This document shows positions 1 to 7,939 of a stretch of 64,000 nt of DNA, in pieces. The notes under the pieces were generated by a model, which searched no databases, was not told the DNA's origin, and saw only the letters and a list, made by a program, of their open reading frames with translations. Source of the DNA: Streptomyces sp. RB17 (lineage in GTDB: Bacteria; Actinomycetota; Actinomycetes; Streptomycetales; Streptomycetaceae); the NCBI RefSeq assembly GCF_009604455.1, contig NZ_WEGL01000006.1, forward strand, positions 434,001 to 498,000, read 5' to 3'. A program made the translations under genes and the position numbers. Every line of letters starts with the position of its first letter. The stretch's first letter is position 1.

Positions 1-321
1 AACGCGACCTTCGACCGCAGCGAGATGACCTACCAGCAGCTCGCCATGTCCCGGATCCGCGCCGTCGAGCACAGCCGCACCGTCACCGTGCCGGTCACCA
101 GCGGCGTCAGCGCGGTCATCATGCCGGACGGGAAGATCACCCAGCGGACCGGCATGTTCGTGCCCGCGTACCTCGTCCAGAAGGTGCCGCTGCGCACGTC
201 CGAGACCCCCGCGACCCAACTGGGCATCCTCCCGGAGATCGCTCTGGTGCTGGCCGCCGCGGGCGGTGTCGGCTGGGCGATCGGGTCCGGGCTGCGCCGG
301 CGGCGCGCCGGTGGCGCGTAG
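1..321 (+). CDS. lnt: Apolipoprotein N-acyltransferase, C-terminal part (5' end outside window)
   Basis: The reading frame is open from base 1 and ends at 321, giving the last 106 residues. The fragment holds a stretch typical of the end of the nitrilase-like domain of Lnt (NATFDRSEMTYQQLAMSRIR, then RAVEHSRTV and a TGMFVPAYLVQKVPLR segment), a final hydrophobic helix (LGILPEIALVLAAAGGVGWAIG) split here as LGILPEIALV and LAAAGGVGWAIG, and a basic tail RRRR. Lnt N-acylates the amino-terminal cysteine of lipoproteins at the outer face of the cytoplasmic membrane. The catalytic residues lie upstream of the window, so activity cannot be judged. Confidence 0.85.
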   Translation, partial: NATFDRSEMTYQQLAMSRIRAVEHSRTVTVPVTSGVSAVIMPDGKITQRTGMFVPAYLVQKVPLRTSETPATQLGILPEIALVLAAAGGVGWAIGSGLRRRRAGGA

Positions 322-397
322 CCGTACGACCGGCATACGCCCCCTGAAACGGCGCGTACGCCCGCTGAACCGCCAGGAGGGCACGGGCCCGGCCCGT

Positions 398-403
398 TAG
401 GGT
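398..403 (+). promoter_or_regulatory. -10 element TAGGGT for a leaderless Nudix transcript
   Basis: TAGGGT ends 7 nt before the ATG at 411, so transcription would start at the start codon itself. The same arrangement recurs at 933-938 in front of the next gene, within the shared string TTAGGGTCGG. Confidence 0.45.
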
Positions 404-410
404 CGGGCCC

Positions 411-890
411 ATGGCTACTCCTGACTTCATCCGCACGCTCCGGGCCTCCGCCGGCCGGCAACTGCTCTGGCTCCCCGGAGTCACCGCGATCGTCTTCGAC
501 GACGAGGGCAGAGTGCTCCTGGGCCGGCGGGCCGACACCCGCAAGTGGTCGGTGATCGGGGGTATTCCGGAGCCCGGTGAGCAGCCCGCGGCCTGTGCCG
601 TGCGGGAGGTCTTCGAGGAGACGGCGGTGCGCTGCGTGGCCGAGCGGGTCGTCCTCGTCCAGGCCCTGGAGCCGGTCACCTACCCCAACGGCGACCGGTG
701 CCAGTACATGGACGTCACCATCCGCTGCCGGGCGGTGGGCGGCGAGGCCCGGGTCAACGACGACGAGTCCCTGGAAGTGGGCTGGTTCACGGTGGACGCG
801 CTGCCCGATCTCCACGAGTTCGGCCGCTTCCGGATCAAGCAGGCCATGTCCGAGGCACCCACGTGGTTTGACCCTACGACTGTCGGCTGA
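411..890 (+). CDS. Nudix hydrolase
   Basis: A 159-residue protein of the usual size for a single Nudix domain. It hydrolyses a nucleoside diphosphate linked to another group; the substrate cannot be deduced. The Nudix box is clear at about residues 49-71: GGIPEPGE, then REVFEETAV, with the REVxEE glutamates that bind Mg2+. The preceding VTAIVFDDEGRVLLGRR is the usual beta strand before the box. The gene stands alone, with a probable leaderless start. It is followed by a monocistronic dehydrogenase. Confidence 0.9.
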   Translation: MATPDFIRTLRASAGRQLLWLPGVTAIVFDDEGRVLLGRRADTRKWSVIGGIPEPGEQPAACAVREVFEETAVRCVAERVVLVQALEPVTYPNGDRCQYMDVTIRCRAVGGEARVNDDESLEVGWFTVDALPDLHEFGRFRIKQAMSEAPTWFDPTTVG

Positions 891-932
891 GGTATGGGTG
901 GTCACTCCATGTGGTGACGGGTGGGTTCCGCT

Positions 933-938
933 TAGGGT
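933..938 (+). promoter_or_regulatory. -10 element TAGGGT for leaderless hbdH-type gene
   Basis: TAGGGT is followed by 6 nt and the ATG at 945, which suggests a leaderless mRNA. No ribosome binding site precedes the start. Confidence 0.45.
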
Positions 939-944
939 CGGCGC

Positions 945-1760
945 ATGACCTCGTCCAGCCTCCCGCCCGGCCTTCGCCCCCAGCCCCTCGCCCTCGACCT
1001 CGGCGGCCGCACCGCCCTCGTCACCGGCGCCGCAGGCGGCATCGGCCGCGCCTGCGCGCTGCGGCTCGCGGCCGCCGGAGCGCAGGTGCGGGCCGTCGAC
1101 CAGGACGCGGCCGGCCTGGCCGCGCTGGCCCGGCAGGCGGAACGGGCCGGTGACCTGCCGGGGACCGTCGCACCGCACGTCGTGGACCTCACCGACCTCG
1201 ACGCCGCCGAACGCGCCGCCGCCGGTGCCGATGTGCTGGTCAACAACGCGGGCCTGCAACTGGTGCGCCCCATCGAGGAGTTCCCGCCCGAGGTCTTCCA
1301 CACCGTGCTGACCGTGATGCTGGAGGCGCCGTTCCGCCTCATTCGCGGCGCCCTGCCGCACATGTACGCGCAGGGCTGGGGCCGGATCGTCAATGTGTCC
1401 TCCGTCCATGGTCTGCGCGCCTCCGCCTTCAAGTCCGCGTATGTGGCCGCCAAACATGGTCTGGAGGGCCTGTCGAAGACGGCCGCTCTGGAAGGCGCAG
1501 CCCATGGGGTGACCTCGAACTGTGTGAACCCGGCCTATGTGCGCACACCCCTGGTGGAGAAGCAGATCGCGGACCTGGCGCAGGCGCACGGCATCCCCGA
1601 GGAACGCGTGCTCTCCGAGGTCCTGCTGAAGGACAGCCCGGTCCAGCGGCTCCTCGAACCGGAGGAGGTCGCCGAGGCCGTGGCCTACCTGTGCAGCCCG
1701 CAGACGTCCTTCGTCACCGGCACCTCGCTGGTGCTCGACGGCGGGTGGACGGCCCACTGA
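945..1760 (+). CDS. 3-hydroxybutyrate dehydrogenase (SDR family)
   Basis: A 271-residue classical short-chain dehydrogenase that would oxidise (R)-3-hydroxybutyrate to acetoacetate with NAD in ketone-body or polyhydroxybutyrate use. Seen: nucleotide-binding TGAAGGIG near residue 27, NNAGLQLV, catalytic Ser in SSVHG, Tyr/Lys in YVAAKHG, and the family-typical NPAYVRTPLVEKQI and LDGGWTAH end. The NPAYVRTPLVEKQI segment is what separates this enzyme from generic SDRs. The next gene encodes a GAF/PucR-type activator that probably controls it. No ribosome binding site is visible, in keeping with the leaderless start. Confidence 0.85.
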   Translation: MTSSSLPPGLRPQPLALDLGGRTALVTGAAGGIGRACALRLAAAGAQVRAVDQDAAGLAALARQAERAGDLPGTVAPHVVDLTDLDAAERAAAGADVLVNNAGLQLVRPIEEFPPEVFHTVLTVMLEAPFRLIRGALPHMYAQGWGRIVNVSSVHGLRASAFKSAYVAAKHGLEGLSKTAALEGAAHGVTSNCVNPAYVRTPLVEKQIADLAQAHGIPEERVLSEVLLKDSPVQRLLEPEEVAEAVAYLCSPQTSFVTGTSLVLDGGWTAH

Positions 1761-1799
1761 AGCGTGCGGCGGCGCCCGGCCCGGAAGTTTTCCACAGGC

Positions 1800-1829
1800 C
1801 TGACGGGCCGCCCGGCCGATGCGTAATCC
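1800..1829 (+). promoter_or_regulatory. Promoter of the GAF/PucR regulator, probable leaderless start
   Basis: CTGACG (1800-1805), an 18-bp spacer and TAATCC (1824-1829) lie 7 nt before the ATG at 1837. This supports 1837 rather than the upstream in-frame ATG at 1819. Confidence 0.4.
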
Positions 1830-1836
1830 TGTGACC

Positions 1837-3756
1837 ATGTCTCGCGATCACGTTCAGTCGGCACCCAGCGGCAGCGCCGAGGCCGCCTACCTCGAGCTGC
1901 TGGCCCGCGACGCCTCCGCCGAGGCGTACGAGCAGCCGGTGCTGCTCGCCCGAGCCGAGGGCGGCCCGGCCGGCCGGCTCGCCGCGCTGGAGCGGGCCAA
2001 GCTGCTCGCCCTGCGAGTCAGGGCCGAGCTGGAGGGGCGCCGGCGACGCGAGGCGGAGCTGTCCGCGCTGTTCGAGACCGCCCACGACCTCGCGGGTCTG
2101 CGTGACCTGGATGCCGTCCTGCAGGCCATCGTGCAGCGCGCCCGCTCCCTGCTCGGCACGGACGTCGCCTACCTCACCCTGAACGACCCGGCGCGCGGCG
2201 ACACCTACATGCGGGTGACGGAGGGCTCGGTCTCCGCCCGCTTCCAGCAACTGCGCCTCGGCATGGGCGAGGGTCTCGGCGGACTGGTCGCCCAGACCAC
2301 CCGGCCGTACGTCACGGACGACTACTTCAAGGACGCCCGCTTCCAGCACACCCTCACCATCGACGCCGGCGTACGCGACGAGGGCCTCATCGCCATCCTC
2401 GGCGTCCCCCTCATGCTCGGCCCGCACGTCATCGGCGTCCTCTTCGCCGCCGACCGCAGGGCACGCGTCTTCGAACGCGAGCAGATCGCGCTGCTCGGCT
2501 CCTTCGCCGCGCTCGCCGCGGCCGCCCTCGACACCGCCAACCTGCTGACCGAGACCCGCGCCGCGCTGGCCGGCCTGGAGCGCGCCAACGAGATCATCCG
2601 CGATCGCAGCGCGGTCATCGAGCGCGCCTCGGACGTCCACGACCGGCTCGCCGAGCTCGTGCTGCGCGGCGGCGGGGTGCACGACGTGGCCGCCGCCGTC
2701 TCCGAGGTCCTCGACGGCACCGTGGAGTTCAGCGAGGCCGACGCGGCACCGGCCGAGCCGCTGGAGGCCTCCCGCGCCGAGGGGCACGCCGTACGACACG
2801 GCAGCGACTGGATCGCGGCGGTCGCCGCGGGCGGCGAACTCCTCGGCGCGCTGGCCCTGCGCGGACACCCCGGCCTCGATCCCGTCGACCAGCGCACCCT
2901 GGAGCGCGCGGCGATGGTCACCTCGCTGCTCCTGCTCGCCCGTCGCTCGGCGGCCGAGGCCGAGCAGCGCGTGCGGGGCGAATTGCTGGACGACCTGCTG
3001 GACGCACGCGACCGCGATCCGCGCCTGCTGCGCGACCGCGCCGCCCGGCTGCACGCCGACCTGGACGCCACCCATGTCGTCCTCGCCGCGCGCCTCGACG
3101 GCCCGGCGGCCGACGCCGACGAGGAGGCCGCGGCCCGTCGTCGCCTGTGGTCGGCCGCCTCCCACCTCGCCGCGACCCGGCACGGCCTGGCCGCCGCACG
3201 CGACGGCGGCACCGTCCTGCTGCTCCCACTCACCGGCGACGACACCGCCACGGACCTGGCCCGGCACACCGCCCGCCACCTGGGGACGGCCGTCCACCAA
3301 CCGGTCACGATCGGCGCCTCCGCCCCCGTCACCGACCTCGCCGCGCACCCCGAGACCATCGCCGCCGCCTACGCCGAGGGCCGCCGCTGCCTGGACGCCC
3401 TGCACCTGCTGGGCCGGACCGGGGACGGTGCAGCGGCCGAGGACTTCGGCTTCCTCGGCCTGCTCCTCGCGGGGGAACGGGACATCGCCGGCTTCGTCGA
3501 CCGCACCATCGGCCCGGTCGTGTCCTACGACGAGCGACGCGGTACGGAGCTGCTGCACACCCTTGACACGTATTTCGCGTGCGGGATGAGCCCGGCCCGC
3601 ACCAAGGAGGCGCTGCACGTCCACGTGAACACCGTCGCCCAGCGGCTGGAGCGGGTGGGCCGCCTCCTGGGCGAGGACTGGCAGACCCCGGCCCACGCCC
3701 TGGAGATCCAACTCGCCCTGCGACTGCACCGGTTGGCGGCACCGGACAGACGCTGA
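1837..3756 (+). CDS. GAF-domain, PucR/CdaR-type helix-turn-helix transcriptional regulator
   Basis: A 639-residue regulator. Residues about 65-230 form a GAF sensor domain (LFETAHDLAGLRDLDAVLQA, GMGEGLGGLV, GVPLMLGPHVIGVLFAADRR). The C-terminus (ELLHTLDTYFACGMSPARTK, HVHVNTVAQRLERVGRLLG) is the PucR/CdaR-type helix-turn-helix. Proteins of this build activate catabolic operons in response to a small ligand bound by GAF. It sits 76 nt after the 3-hydroxybutyrate dehydrogenase gene on the same strand, so regulation of ketone-body use is a reasonable guess, not shown. The start at 1837 is preferred to 1819 because of a -10 element at 1824-1829. Confidence 0.8.
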   Translation: MSRDHVQSAPSGSAEAAYLELLARDASAEAYEQPVLLARAEGGPAGRLAALERAKLLALRVRAELEGRRRREAELSALFETAHDLAGLRDLDAVLQAIVQRARSLLGTDVAYLTLNDPARGDTYMRVTEGSVSARFQQLRLGMGEGLGGLVAQTTRPYVTDDYFKDARFQHTLTIDAGVRDEGLIAILGVPLMLGPHVIGVLFAADRRARVFEREQIALLGSFAALAAAALDTANLLTETRAALAGLERANEIIRDRSAVIERASDVHDRLAELVLRGGGVHDVAAAVSEVLDGTVEFSEADAAPAEPLEASRAEGHAVRHGSDWIAAVAAGGELLGALALRGHPGLDPVDQRTLERAAMVTSLLLLARRSAAEAEQRVRGELLDDLLDARDRDPRLLRDRAARLHADLDATHVVLAARLDGPAADADEEAAARRRLWSAASHLAATRHGLAAARDGGTVLLLPLTGDDTATDLARHTARHLGTAVHQPVTIGASAPVTDLAAHPETIAAAYAEGRRCLDALHLLGRTGDGAAAEDFGFLGLLLAGERDIAGFVDRTIGPVVSYDERRGTELLHTLDTYFACGMSPARTKEALHVHVNTVAQRLERVGRLLGEDWQTPAHALEIQLALRLHRLAAPDRR

Positions 3757-3785
3757 GCCCTGTACCGGGGGCGGTCCCCTCCCTG

Positions 3786-3806
3786 CTGGGAGACACAGGC
3801 TCCCAG
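3786..3806. promoter_or_regulatory. Inverted repeat CTGGGAG-N7-CTCCCAG, copy 1
   Basis: Perfect 7-bp arms with 7-bp spacing, 67 bp before the TetR start. Identical arms and spacing recur at 5584-5604 and 13370-13390. The flanks of copies 1 and 3 are also alike (CCTCCCTG before the left arm). Confidence 0.6.
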
Positions 3807-3837
3807 TCCGCTCCTGGGAAGGGCGCAGAGGGGTCAG

Positions 3838-3855
3838 TAGCCGACCGGTCGGTTA
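3838..3855. promoter_or_regulatory. TetR-type operator (site 1) TAGCCGACCGGTCGGTTA
   Basis: The central 12 bp CCGACCGGTCGG are a perfect palindrome; 16 of 18 bp are symmetric. It overlaps the -35 region of the TetR gene (start 3874) and recurs with 16 of 18 identical bases at 5658-5675. Confidence 0.65.
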
Positions 3856-3873
3856 TCTTCCTACACTCATGTC

Positions 3874-4473
3874 ATGGGACGTACCAGTGATGCCAGGCGG
3901 AAGATCCTGGACGCCGCCCGCTCGCTGATCGAGGAGCGCGGGTACTCGGCGCTCGGCGTGGCCGAGATCTGCAAGGCGGCGGGGGTGCCGAAGGGGAGCT
4001 TCTACTATTTCTTCGAGTCCAAGGAGGCCCTCGCGCTCGCGGTCGTCGACGAGCACTGGGCGGCCCAGCAGCGCGACTGGACACGGGTCCTGACCGGCGA
4101 CACGGAGCCGCTGCCGCGGCTGCGGCGACTGTTCGAGGAGACGGGGGCCGGGCAACGCGCCGTCCAGCAGAGCTGTGGCACCGTGACAGGCTGTCTGTTC
4201 GGGAACCTCACCCTGGAGCTGAGCAACCAGACCGAGGCGGTCCGCGGGCGGCTGCAGGAGATCTTCGACGCGCAGGTCGACATGGTGGAGTCCGTCATCG
4301 CCGAGGCCCGCGAGCGCGGCGAGGTCGGTGTGGCCGACACCCGGGAGGCGGCGCGGGCGGTGGTGGCCCAGCTGGAGGGTCAGGTGATGTTCGCCAAGCT
4401 GTACAACAGCACGCAGCGGCTGAGCCCCCTGTGGGAGAACTGCCGGGCCCTGCTGGGTGCGGTCGGCGCCTAG
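3874..4473 (+). CDS. TetR/AcrR family transcriptional repressor
   Basis: A 199-residue one-component repressor. The N-terminal helix-turn-helix is plain (RRKILDAARSLIEERGYSAL, then VAEICKAAGVPKGSFYYFF with the KGSFYYFFxSKEAL signature); the C-terminal ligand domain is alpha-helical and of unknown specificity. TACACT at 3862-3867 lies 6 nt before the ATG, so the mRNA may be leaderless, and the GACCGGTC operator covers the -35 position, indicating autorepression. A near-identical operator precedes the SDR gene at 5708, which is therefore the likely partner target. Such repressors paired with an SDR often sense a reactive small molecule, which is inference here. Confidence 0.88.
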   Translation: MGRTSDARRKILDAARSLIEERGYSALGVAEICKAAGVPKGSFYYFFESKEALALAVVDEHWAAQQRDWTRVLTGDTEPLPRLRRLFEETGAGQRAVQQSCGTVTGCLFGNLTLELSNQTEAVRGRLQEIFDAQVDMVESVIAEARERGEVGVADTREAARAVVAQLEGQVMFAKLYNSTQRLSPLWENCRALLGAVGA

Positions 4474-4656
4474 GACCACGTGACGGGTCCGCCGGTCTCG
4501 GCCGGTTGCCGCTGCCGTACGAGCGTTCTGGTGCGCATGGCATGGTGCTCGGTCCGTCGTCGGTGCGCTCATCGCGCGCCCGCCACCGGCGCCGCTGCGA
4601 CGGCCGGCTGTCCTGCCGCTGATCGGCGCAGCCTCTCGGCGCGTAGCATGGCGTTC

Positions 4657-5577
4657 GTGGAACTGCGTCAGCTGCGGTACTTCGTCGCCGTCGCCGAGGA
4701 ACTGAACTTCGGCCGGGCCGCCGAGCGGCTGCTCATCGCGGGACCCTCGCTCTCCCAGCAGATCAAGGCGCTCGAAAGGGACCTGGGCGTCCGGCTGTTC
4801 GACCGGGACCGCCGCTCTGTCTCCCTCACCCCGGCCGGCGCCGCCCTGCTCCCGCACACCCGCGCCCTGCTGGAGCGGGCCGACGATCTCAAGCGCCGGG
4901 CCGGCCGGCTGTCGGGCTCGGAGTCGGTACGGCTCGGATACGTCAACTGGTTGCCCTCGGACCTGACTTCGCGGACCGCCGCGGTGGCCCAGGTGCACGT
5001 GGACGCCTGGGTCGCCCCCTCGCACACCCAGGCCGCACGGGTCGCCGACGGCAGCCTGGACCTCGCCGTCTGCTGGGTGCGTACCGAGGACCTCAAGCGG
5101 CTCGGGCTGCGGGCCCGGCTGATCGGCGCCGACCGGCTGTACGCCGTGGCGAAGGGCACCGACACGAGCGACCTGCCCGCCCGGGACGCCGACATCCTCA
5201 TCGACGACGACGTCACCGCCTGGGCCTCCTGGAACGAGTACGCCGCAGAGCTGACGCATGTGACCGGGGCCCGCGCGGTGCGCATCTCCGACGGCGCCAT
5301 CACCGGACCCGCCTTCTTCGACCACGTCCGCCGTTGCAGCCGCCCCGTCCTCAACTCGCCCAAGGGTCAGACCGCGCCGCTGCCGCGTGACCTGGTCCGC
5401 CGCGAGATCGTCGGGCCGAAGGTGTACTGGACCTGGTCCCTGGTCTGGCGCGCGAGCGAGGACCGTACCGGCGTCCTGGCCGCCGTCGACGCCCTGTGCG
5501 ACGGCGTCGGCGACCTCGGGATCCATGCCCCGGATGCCTGGCTGCCCGCCGACGATCCCCACGCCGTCCAGGGCTGA
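4657..5577 (+). CDS. LysR family transcriptional regulator
   Basis: A 306-residue LysR-type regulator. The N-terminal winged helix is clear: ELRQLRYFVAVAEELNFGRA, LSQQIKALERDLGVRLFDR, SVSLTPAGAALLPHTRALLE. The rest is the periplasmic-binding-protein-like effector domain, rather divergent. The GTG at 4657 is chosen because TAGCAT (4644-4649) would place the transcript start on it and because MELRQLRYF is the usual LysR beginning; ATG 4648 is the alternative. It lies between two genes carrying CTGGGAG-N7-CTCCCAG repeats, so it is a candidate to bind them, but this is inference. Confidence 0.88.
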   Translation: MELRQLRYFVAVAEELNFGRAAERLLIAGPSLSQQIKALERDLGVRLFDRDRRSVSLTPAGAALLPHTRALLERADDLKRRAGRLSGSESVRLGYVNWLPSDLTSRTAAVAQVHVDAWVAPSHTQAARVADGSLDLAVCWVRTEDLKRLGLRARLIGADRLYAVAKGTDTSDLPARDADILIDDDVTAWASWNEYAAELTHVTGARAVRISDGAITGPAFFDHVRRCSRPVLNSPKGQTAPLPRDLVRREIVGPKVYWTWSLVWRASEDRTGVLAAVDALCDGVGDLGIHAPDAWLPADDPHAVQG

Positions 5578-5583
5578 GGTGCG

Positions 5584-5604
5584 CTGGGAGGCTGCACCTC
5601 CCAG
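5584..5604. promoter_or_regulatory. Inverted repeat CTGGGAG-N7-CTCCCAG, copy 2
   Basis: Perfect 7-bp arms, 7-bp spacer, directly after the LysR stop and about 100 bp before the SDR start at 5708. In this copy the dyad extends inward by one more base pair (CTGGGAGG/CCTCCCAG). Confidence 0.6.
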
Positions 5605-5657
5605 GGGGGAGGAAGCCGGTCCTTCTGCTGCCGGGCTTGCCGACCTAGGTTTTCGAA

Positions 5658-5686
5658 TAGTCGACCGGTCGGCTAGTGACCGGTCA
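5658..5686. promoter_or_regulatory. TetR-type operator (site 2) plus half-length satellite site
   Basis: TAGTCGACCGGTCGGCTA at 5658-5675 matches the site before the TetR gene at 16 of 18 positions. It is followed at once by a second, shorter perfect palindrome TGACCGGTCA at 5677-5686. Both share GACCGGTC. The pair ends 21 bp before the SDR start codon, where it would block transcription. Confidence 0.65.
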
Positions 5687-5707
5687 GCCCCTTCGGAGAA
5701 AGTCACG

Positions 5708-6421
5708 ATGAGCACACAGCATCAGAAGGTCGCGATCATCACCGGCGCGTCGCAGGGCATCGGCGCCGCTCTGGTCGAGGGCTACCGCAGGCTCGGCCAC
5801 GCCGTCGTCGCCACCTCGCGCACCATCGCCCCCGCCGACGGCGCCGACGTCCTGACCGTCCAGGGGGACATCGCCGTCCCGGCGACCGCCGAGCGGGTCG
5901 TGGCCGCCGCCGTCGAGCGGTTCGGCCGTATCGACACCGTGGTCAACAATGCGGGTGTCTTCGTCGCGAAGCCCTTCACCGACTACACGGCCGAGGACTA
6001 CACCGCTGTGACCGGCATCAACGTGGCCGGCTTCTTCCACCTCACCCAGCAGGCCCTGCCGCACCTCCTGGCCCAGGGCGGCGGACACATCGTCAGCGTC
6101 ACCACGAGCCTGGTCGACAGCCCGGACGCCCGGGTCCCCTCCGTCCTCGCCTCACTGACCAAGGGCGGCCTGCAGTCCGCGACCAAGTCCCTGGCCATCG
6201 AGTACGCGACCCGAGGCATCCGCGTCAACGCCGTGTCGCCCGGCACCATCAAGACTCCCATGCACCCGGAGGAGACCCACGAGTTCCTCGCCGCACTCCA
6301 CCCGGTCGGCCGGATGGGTGAAGTGAGCGACATCGTCGACGCGGTGCTCTTCCTGGAGACGGCGCCGTTCGTGACCGGCGAGATCCTGCACGTCGACGGC
6401 GGCATGAGCGCCGGACACTGA
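5708..6421 (+). CDS. SDR-family protein lacking the usual catalytic tyrosine
   Basis: A 237-residue short-chain dehydrogenase fold: TGASQGIG near residue 13, VVNNAGVF, NAVSPGTIKTPMH and HVDGGMSAGH at the end. The position of the YxxxK motif reads ASLTK, so the lysine is kept but tyrosine is replaced by alanine. This variant fold may use another residue, act on a reactive substrate or bind nucleotide without classical catalysis. The start has a good ribosome site (GGAGAAAG). It is followed after 31 nt by an NTF2-like gene, probably one operon. Two operator families upstream link it to the TetR and possibly LysR proteins. Confidence 0.8.
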   Translation: MSTQHQKVAIITGASQGIGAALVEGYRRLGHAVVATSRTIAPADGADVLTVQGDIAVPATAERVVAAAVERFGRIDTVVNNAGVFVAKPFTDYTAEDYTAVTGINVAGFFHLTQQALPHLLAQGGGHIVSVTTSLVDSPDARVPSVLASLTKGGLQSATKSLAIEYATRGIRVNAVSPGTIKTPMHPEETHEFLAALHPVGRMGEVSDIVDAVLFLETAPFVTGEILHVDGGMSAGH

Positions 6422-6452
6422 CCGCACGTCACGTATCGGACCAGGAGCGGAC

Positions 6453-6824
6453 ATGACCACCACGACCGACGACGCGGAGATCCTGACCAGAGTGCTCGAC
6501 CGGTGGAAGGCCGCGGTCGACGCACACCAACCCGGGCGCGTCGCCGCCCTCTTCACCGAGGACGCCGTCTTCCAGGGACTGCATCCCTACAGTGTCGGAC
6601 GCCAGGGCGTCGCCGACTACTACGACTCCCAGCCTCTCGGAATGACGGCGGCGTACCGGATCCTCGAGACCAGGCGGCACGCCGACGACCTCGTTCTCGG
6701 CTACCTCGCCGTCGAGTTCTCCTTCACCGACCGGCCTCCGCTCGACGTGAAACTCTCCGTCCTCGTGAGCCGCACCGGGGGCGACTGGGCCATCAGCCAC
6801 TACCAGGTCTCCCGCCTGGATTAG
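6453..6824 (+). CDS. NTF2-like / SnoaL-like superfamily protein
   Basis: A 123-residue protein with the cone-shaped NTF2 fold pattern: an N-terminal helix (VLDRWKAAVDAHQPGRVAAL), LFTEDAVFQGLHPYSVGRQG, and C-terminal strands ending WAISHYQVSRLD. This size and pattern fit the SgcJ/EcaC or SnoaL-like group, members of which bind or isomerise small hydrophobic molecules. It is the second gene of the SDR operon, so it may act on the same compound. No catalytic residues can be assigned safely. Confidence 0.75.
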   Translation: MTTTTDDAEILTRVLDRWKAAVDAHQPGRVAALFTEDAVFQGLHPYSVGRQGVADYYDSQPLGMTAAYRILETRRHADDLVLGYLAVEFSFTDRPPLDVKLSVLVSRTGGDWAISHYQVSRLD

Positions 6825-6880
6825 CCGATTCGGTCATCCAGCCGCTCCGGTCGTCGTGCCCCCGAGCGGGGCGGCTGGTG

Positions 6881-6906
6881 GTGGGATCACCGCCTGGTGA
6901 TCCCAC
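6881..6906. terminator. Bidirectional terminator hairpin
   Basis: Perfect 11-bp stem (6881-6891 with 6896-6906) around the loop GCCT, between two convergent genes (ends at 6824 and 6926). No U-tract on either side, as is common in Streptomyces. Confidence 0.75.
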
Positions 6907-6925
6907 GCCGGGGCGCTCGTCGCAG

Positions 6926-7786
6926 TCAAGGGGCCTTGACTTCGTCGACGTCCAGGCCGCGGTCGACACCGTGGGAGATGACGTTCTGCCCGGGTTCGGG
7001 CTGCAGGCGCGTGCCGTCCAGATAGACCTCGACCTGGTCCGCTTCGAAGGAGACCAGGTCGTCGATCCTGTCGACCTCGCGGTAGGCGTGGCGGTACGAC
7101 CAGGCGGCGCGGTGCGCCTCGCCGATGTCGTAGTAGTCGCACAGGCCCTTGTAGGGGCAGAAGGTCTGGCCTTCGACCGGGCGCAGTCGGGTTTCGTCGA
7201 TGTCGGCGCGCGGGACGTACCAGCGCGGGGCGAAACCGGACTCGTAGAGCACGACGGGGTGTTCGGACCGGGCGAGCACGGTGTCGCCAAGACGGACTTC
7301 CAGGGTGCGGGAGGTGGTGCGGATGTCGATGCGGTGGTACGGGTCCGCGGCGTGTCCCAGGACGCGTTCGTCCTCCTCGTAGAAGGCATCCATGGTGCGC
7401 CAGGCGAAGGCGATACGGCCCTGGAGTTCGGCGGCATATCCAGGCAGTGCGGTGAATTCCCAGGCGGCGCGTTCGGTGGTGCGGTCGCCGGCGTGCACGG
7501 CGTACCAGGCGGTGTCGCCGAGGTCCTTGTGGTGGGTGACCTTGCCACTTGGGACCAGGGCCTGGGTGTCGATCTCTTCGCGGGGGAAGTAGGCGACGGG
7601 GTAGCGCCCCGGTTCGTGGAGCAGGATCACGTTCTCGCTGTCGGCGATCCAGGTGTCGTTGAACTTCACACGCATACGACGGCGCAGCCGCTCGGCGAAC
7701 AGGAGCCGCTCGGGCAGCGGTTCGGGGGTGAGGAAGTGTCCGACGGCGCCTGTGGAGAGGGGGCCTTGCTGCCAGGACAGTCCCAT
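6926..7786 (-). CDS. Protein with two DUF427 domains
   Basis: A 286-residue protein with a duplicated DUF427 beta-tent fold. The first copy runs about residues 35-125 (VKFNDTWIADSENVILLHEP, YFPREEI), the second about 160-275 (LGDTVLARSEHPVVLYESGF, RWYVPRADID, CPYKGLCDYYDIGEA). The phrase CPYKGxxxYY is a hallmark. The biochemical role is not established. It is monocistronic or cotranscribed with the hydrolase at 7940-8809 upstream; the 153-nt gap includes a short tandem repeat. Confidence 0.85.
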   Translation of the reverse strand: MGLSWQQGPLSTGAVGHFLTPEPLPERLLFAERLRRRMRVKFNDTWIADSENVILLHEPGRYPVAYFPREEIDTQALVPSGKVTHHKDLGDTAWYAVHAGDRTTERAAWEFTALPGYAAELQGRIAFAWRTMDAFYEEDERVLGHAADPYHRIDIRTTSRTLEVRLGDTVLARSEHPVVLYESGFAPRWYVPRADIDETRLRPVEGQTFCPYKGLCDYYDIGEAHRAAWSYRHAYREVDRIDDLVSFEADQVEVYLDGTRLQPEPGQNVISHGVDRGLDVDEVKAP

Positions 7787-7890
7787 GGCGGGTTCCCTTC
7801 TGGGACGGGGTGGACGGGCGGACGCTCAGTGAGACGGGCGGGATGCGGACGGGGGAGTGGCATTGGCCGGGGGCCCCGGCCGCCGCAGTC

Positions 7891-7926
7891 GCTCCGACGC
7901 CTCTGTGCGCTCCGACGCCTCTGTGT
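7891..7926. repeat. 18-bp tandem repeat, two copies
   Basis: GCTCCGACGCCTCTGTGC at 7891-7908 repeated with one change at 7909-7926, followed by a partial third echo. It lies in the gap between the hydrolase and DUF427 genes. Confidence 0.75.
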
Positions 7927-7939
7927 GCGCCTTTGTGCG

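Noticed and set aside
30..1838. Long minus-strand open frame across the Nudix and dehydrogenase genes
   Set aside because: It mirrors plus-strand genes with clear motifs and has the Gly/Arg/Ala-rich composition typical of antisense frames in high-GC DNA.
1714..3729. 671-codon minus-strand open frame under the GAF/PucR gene
   Set aside because: No recognisable motif; composition is that of an antisense shadow, while the plus strand has a GAF domain and a helix-turn-helix.
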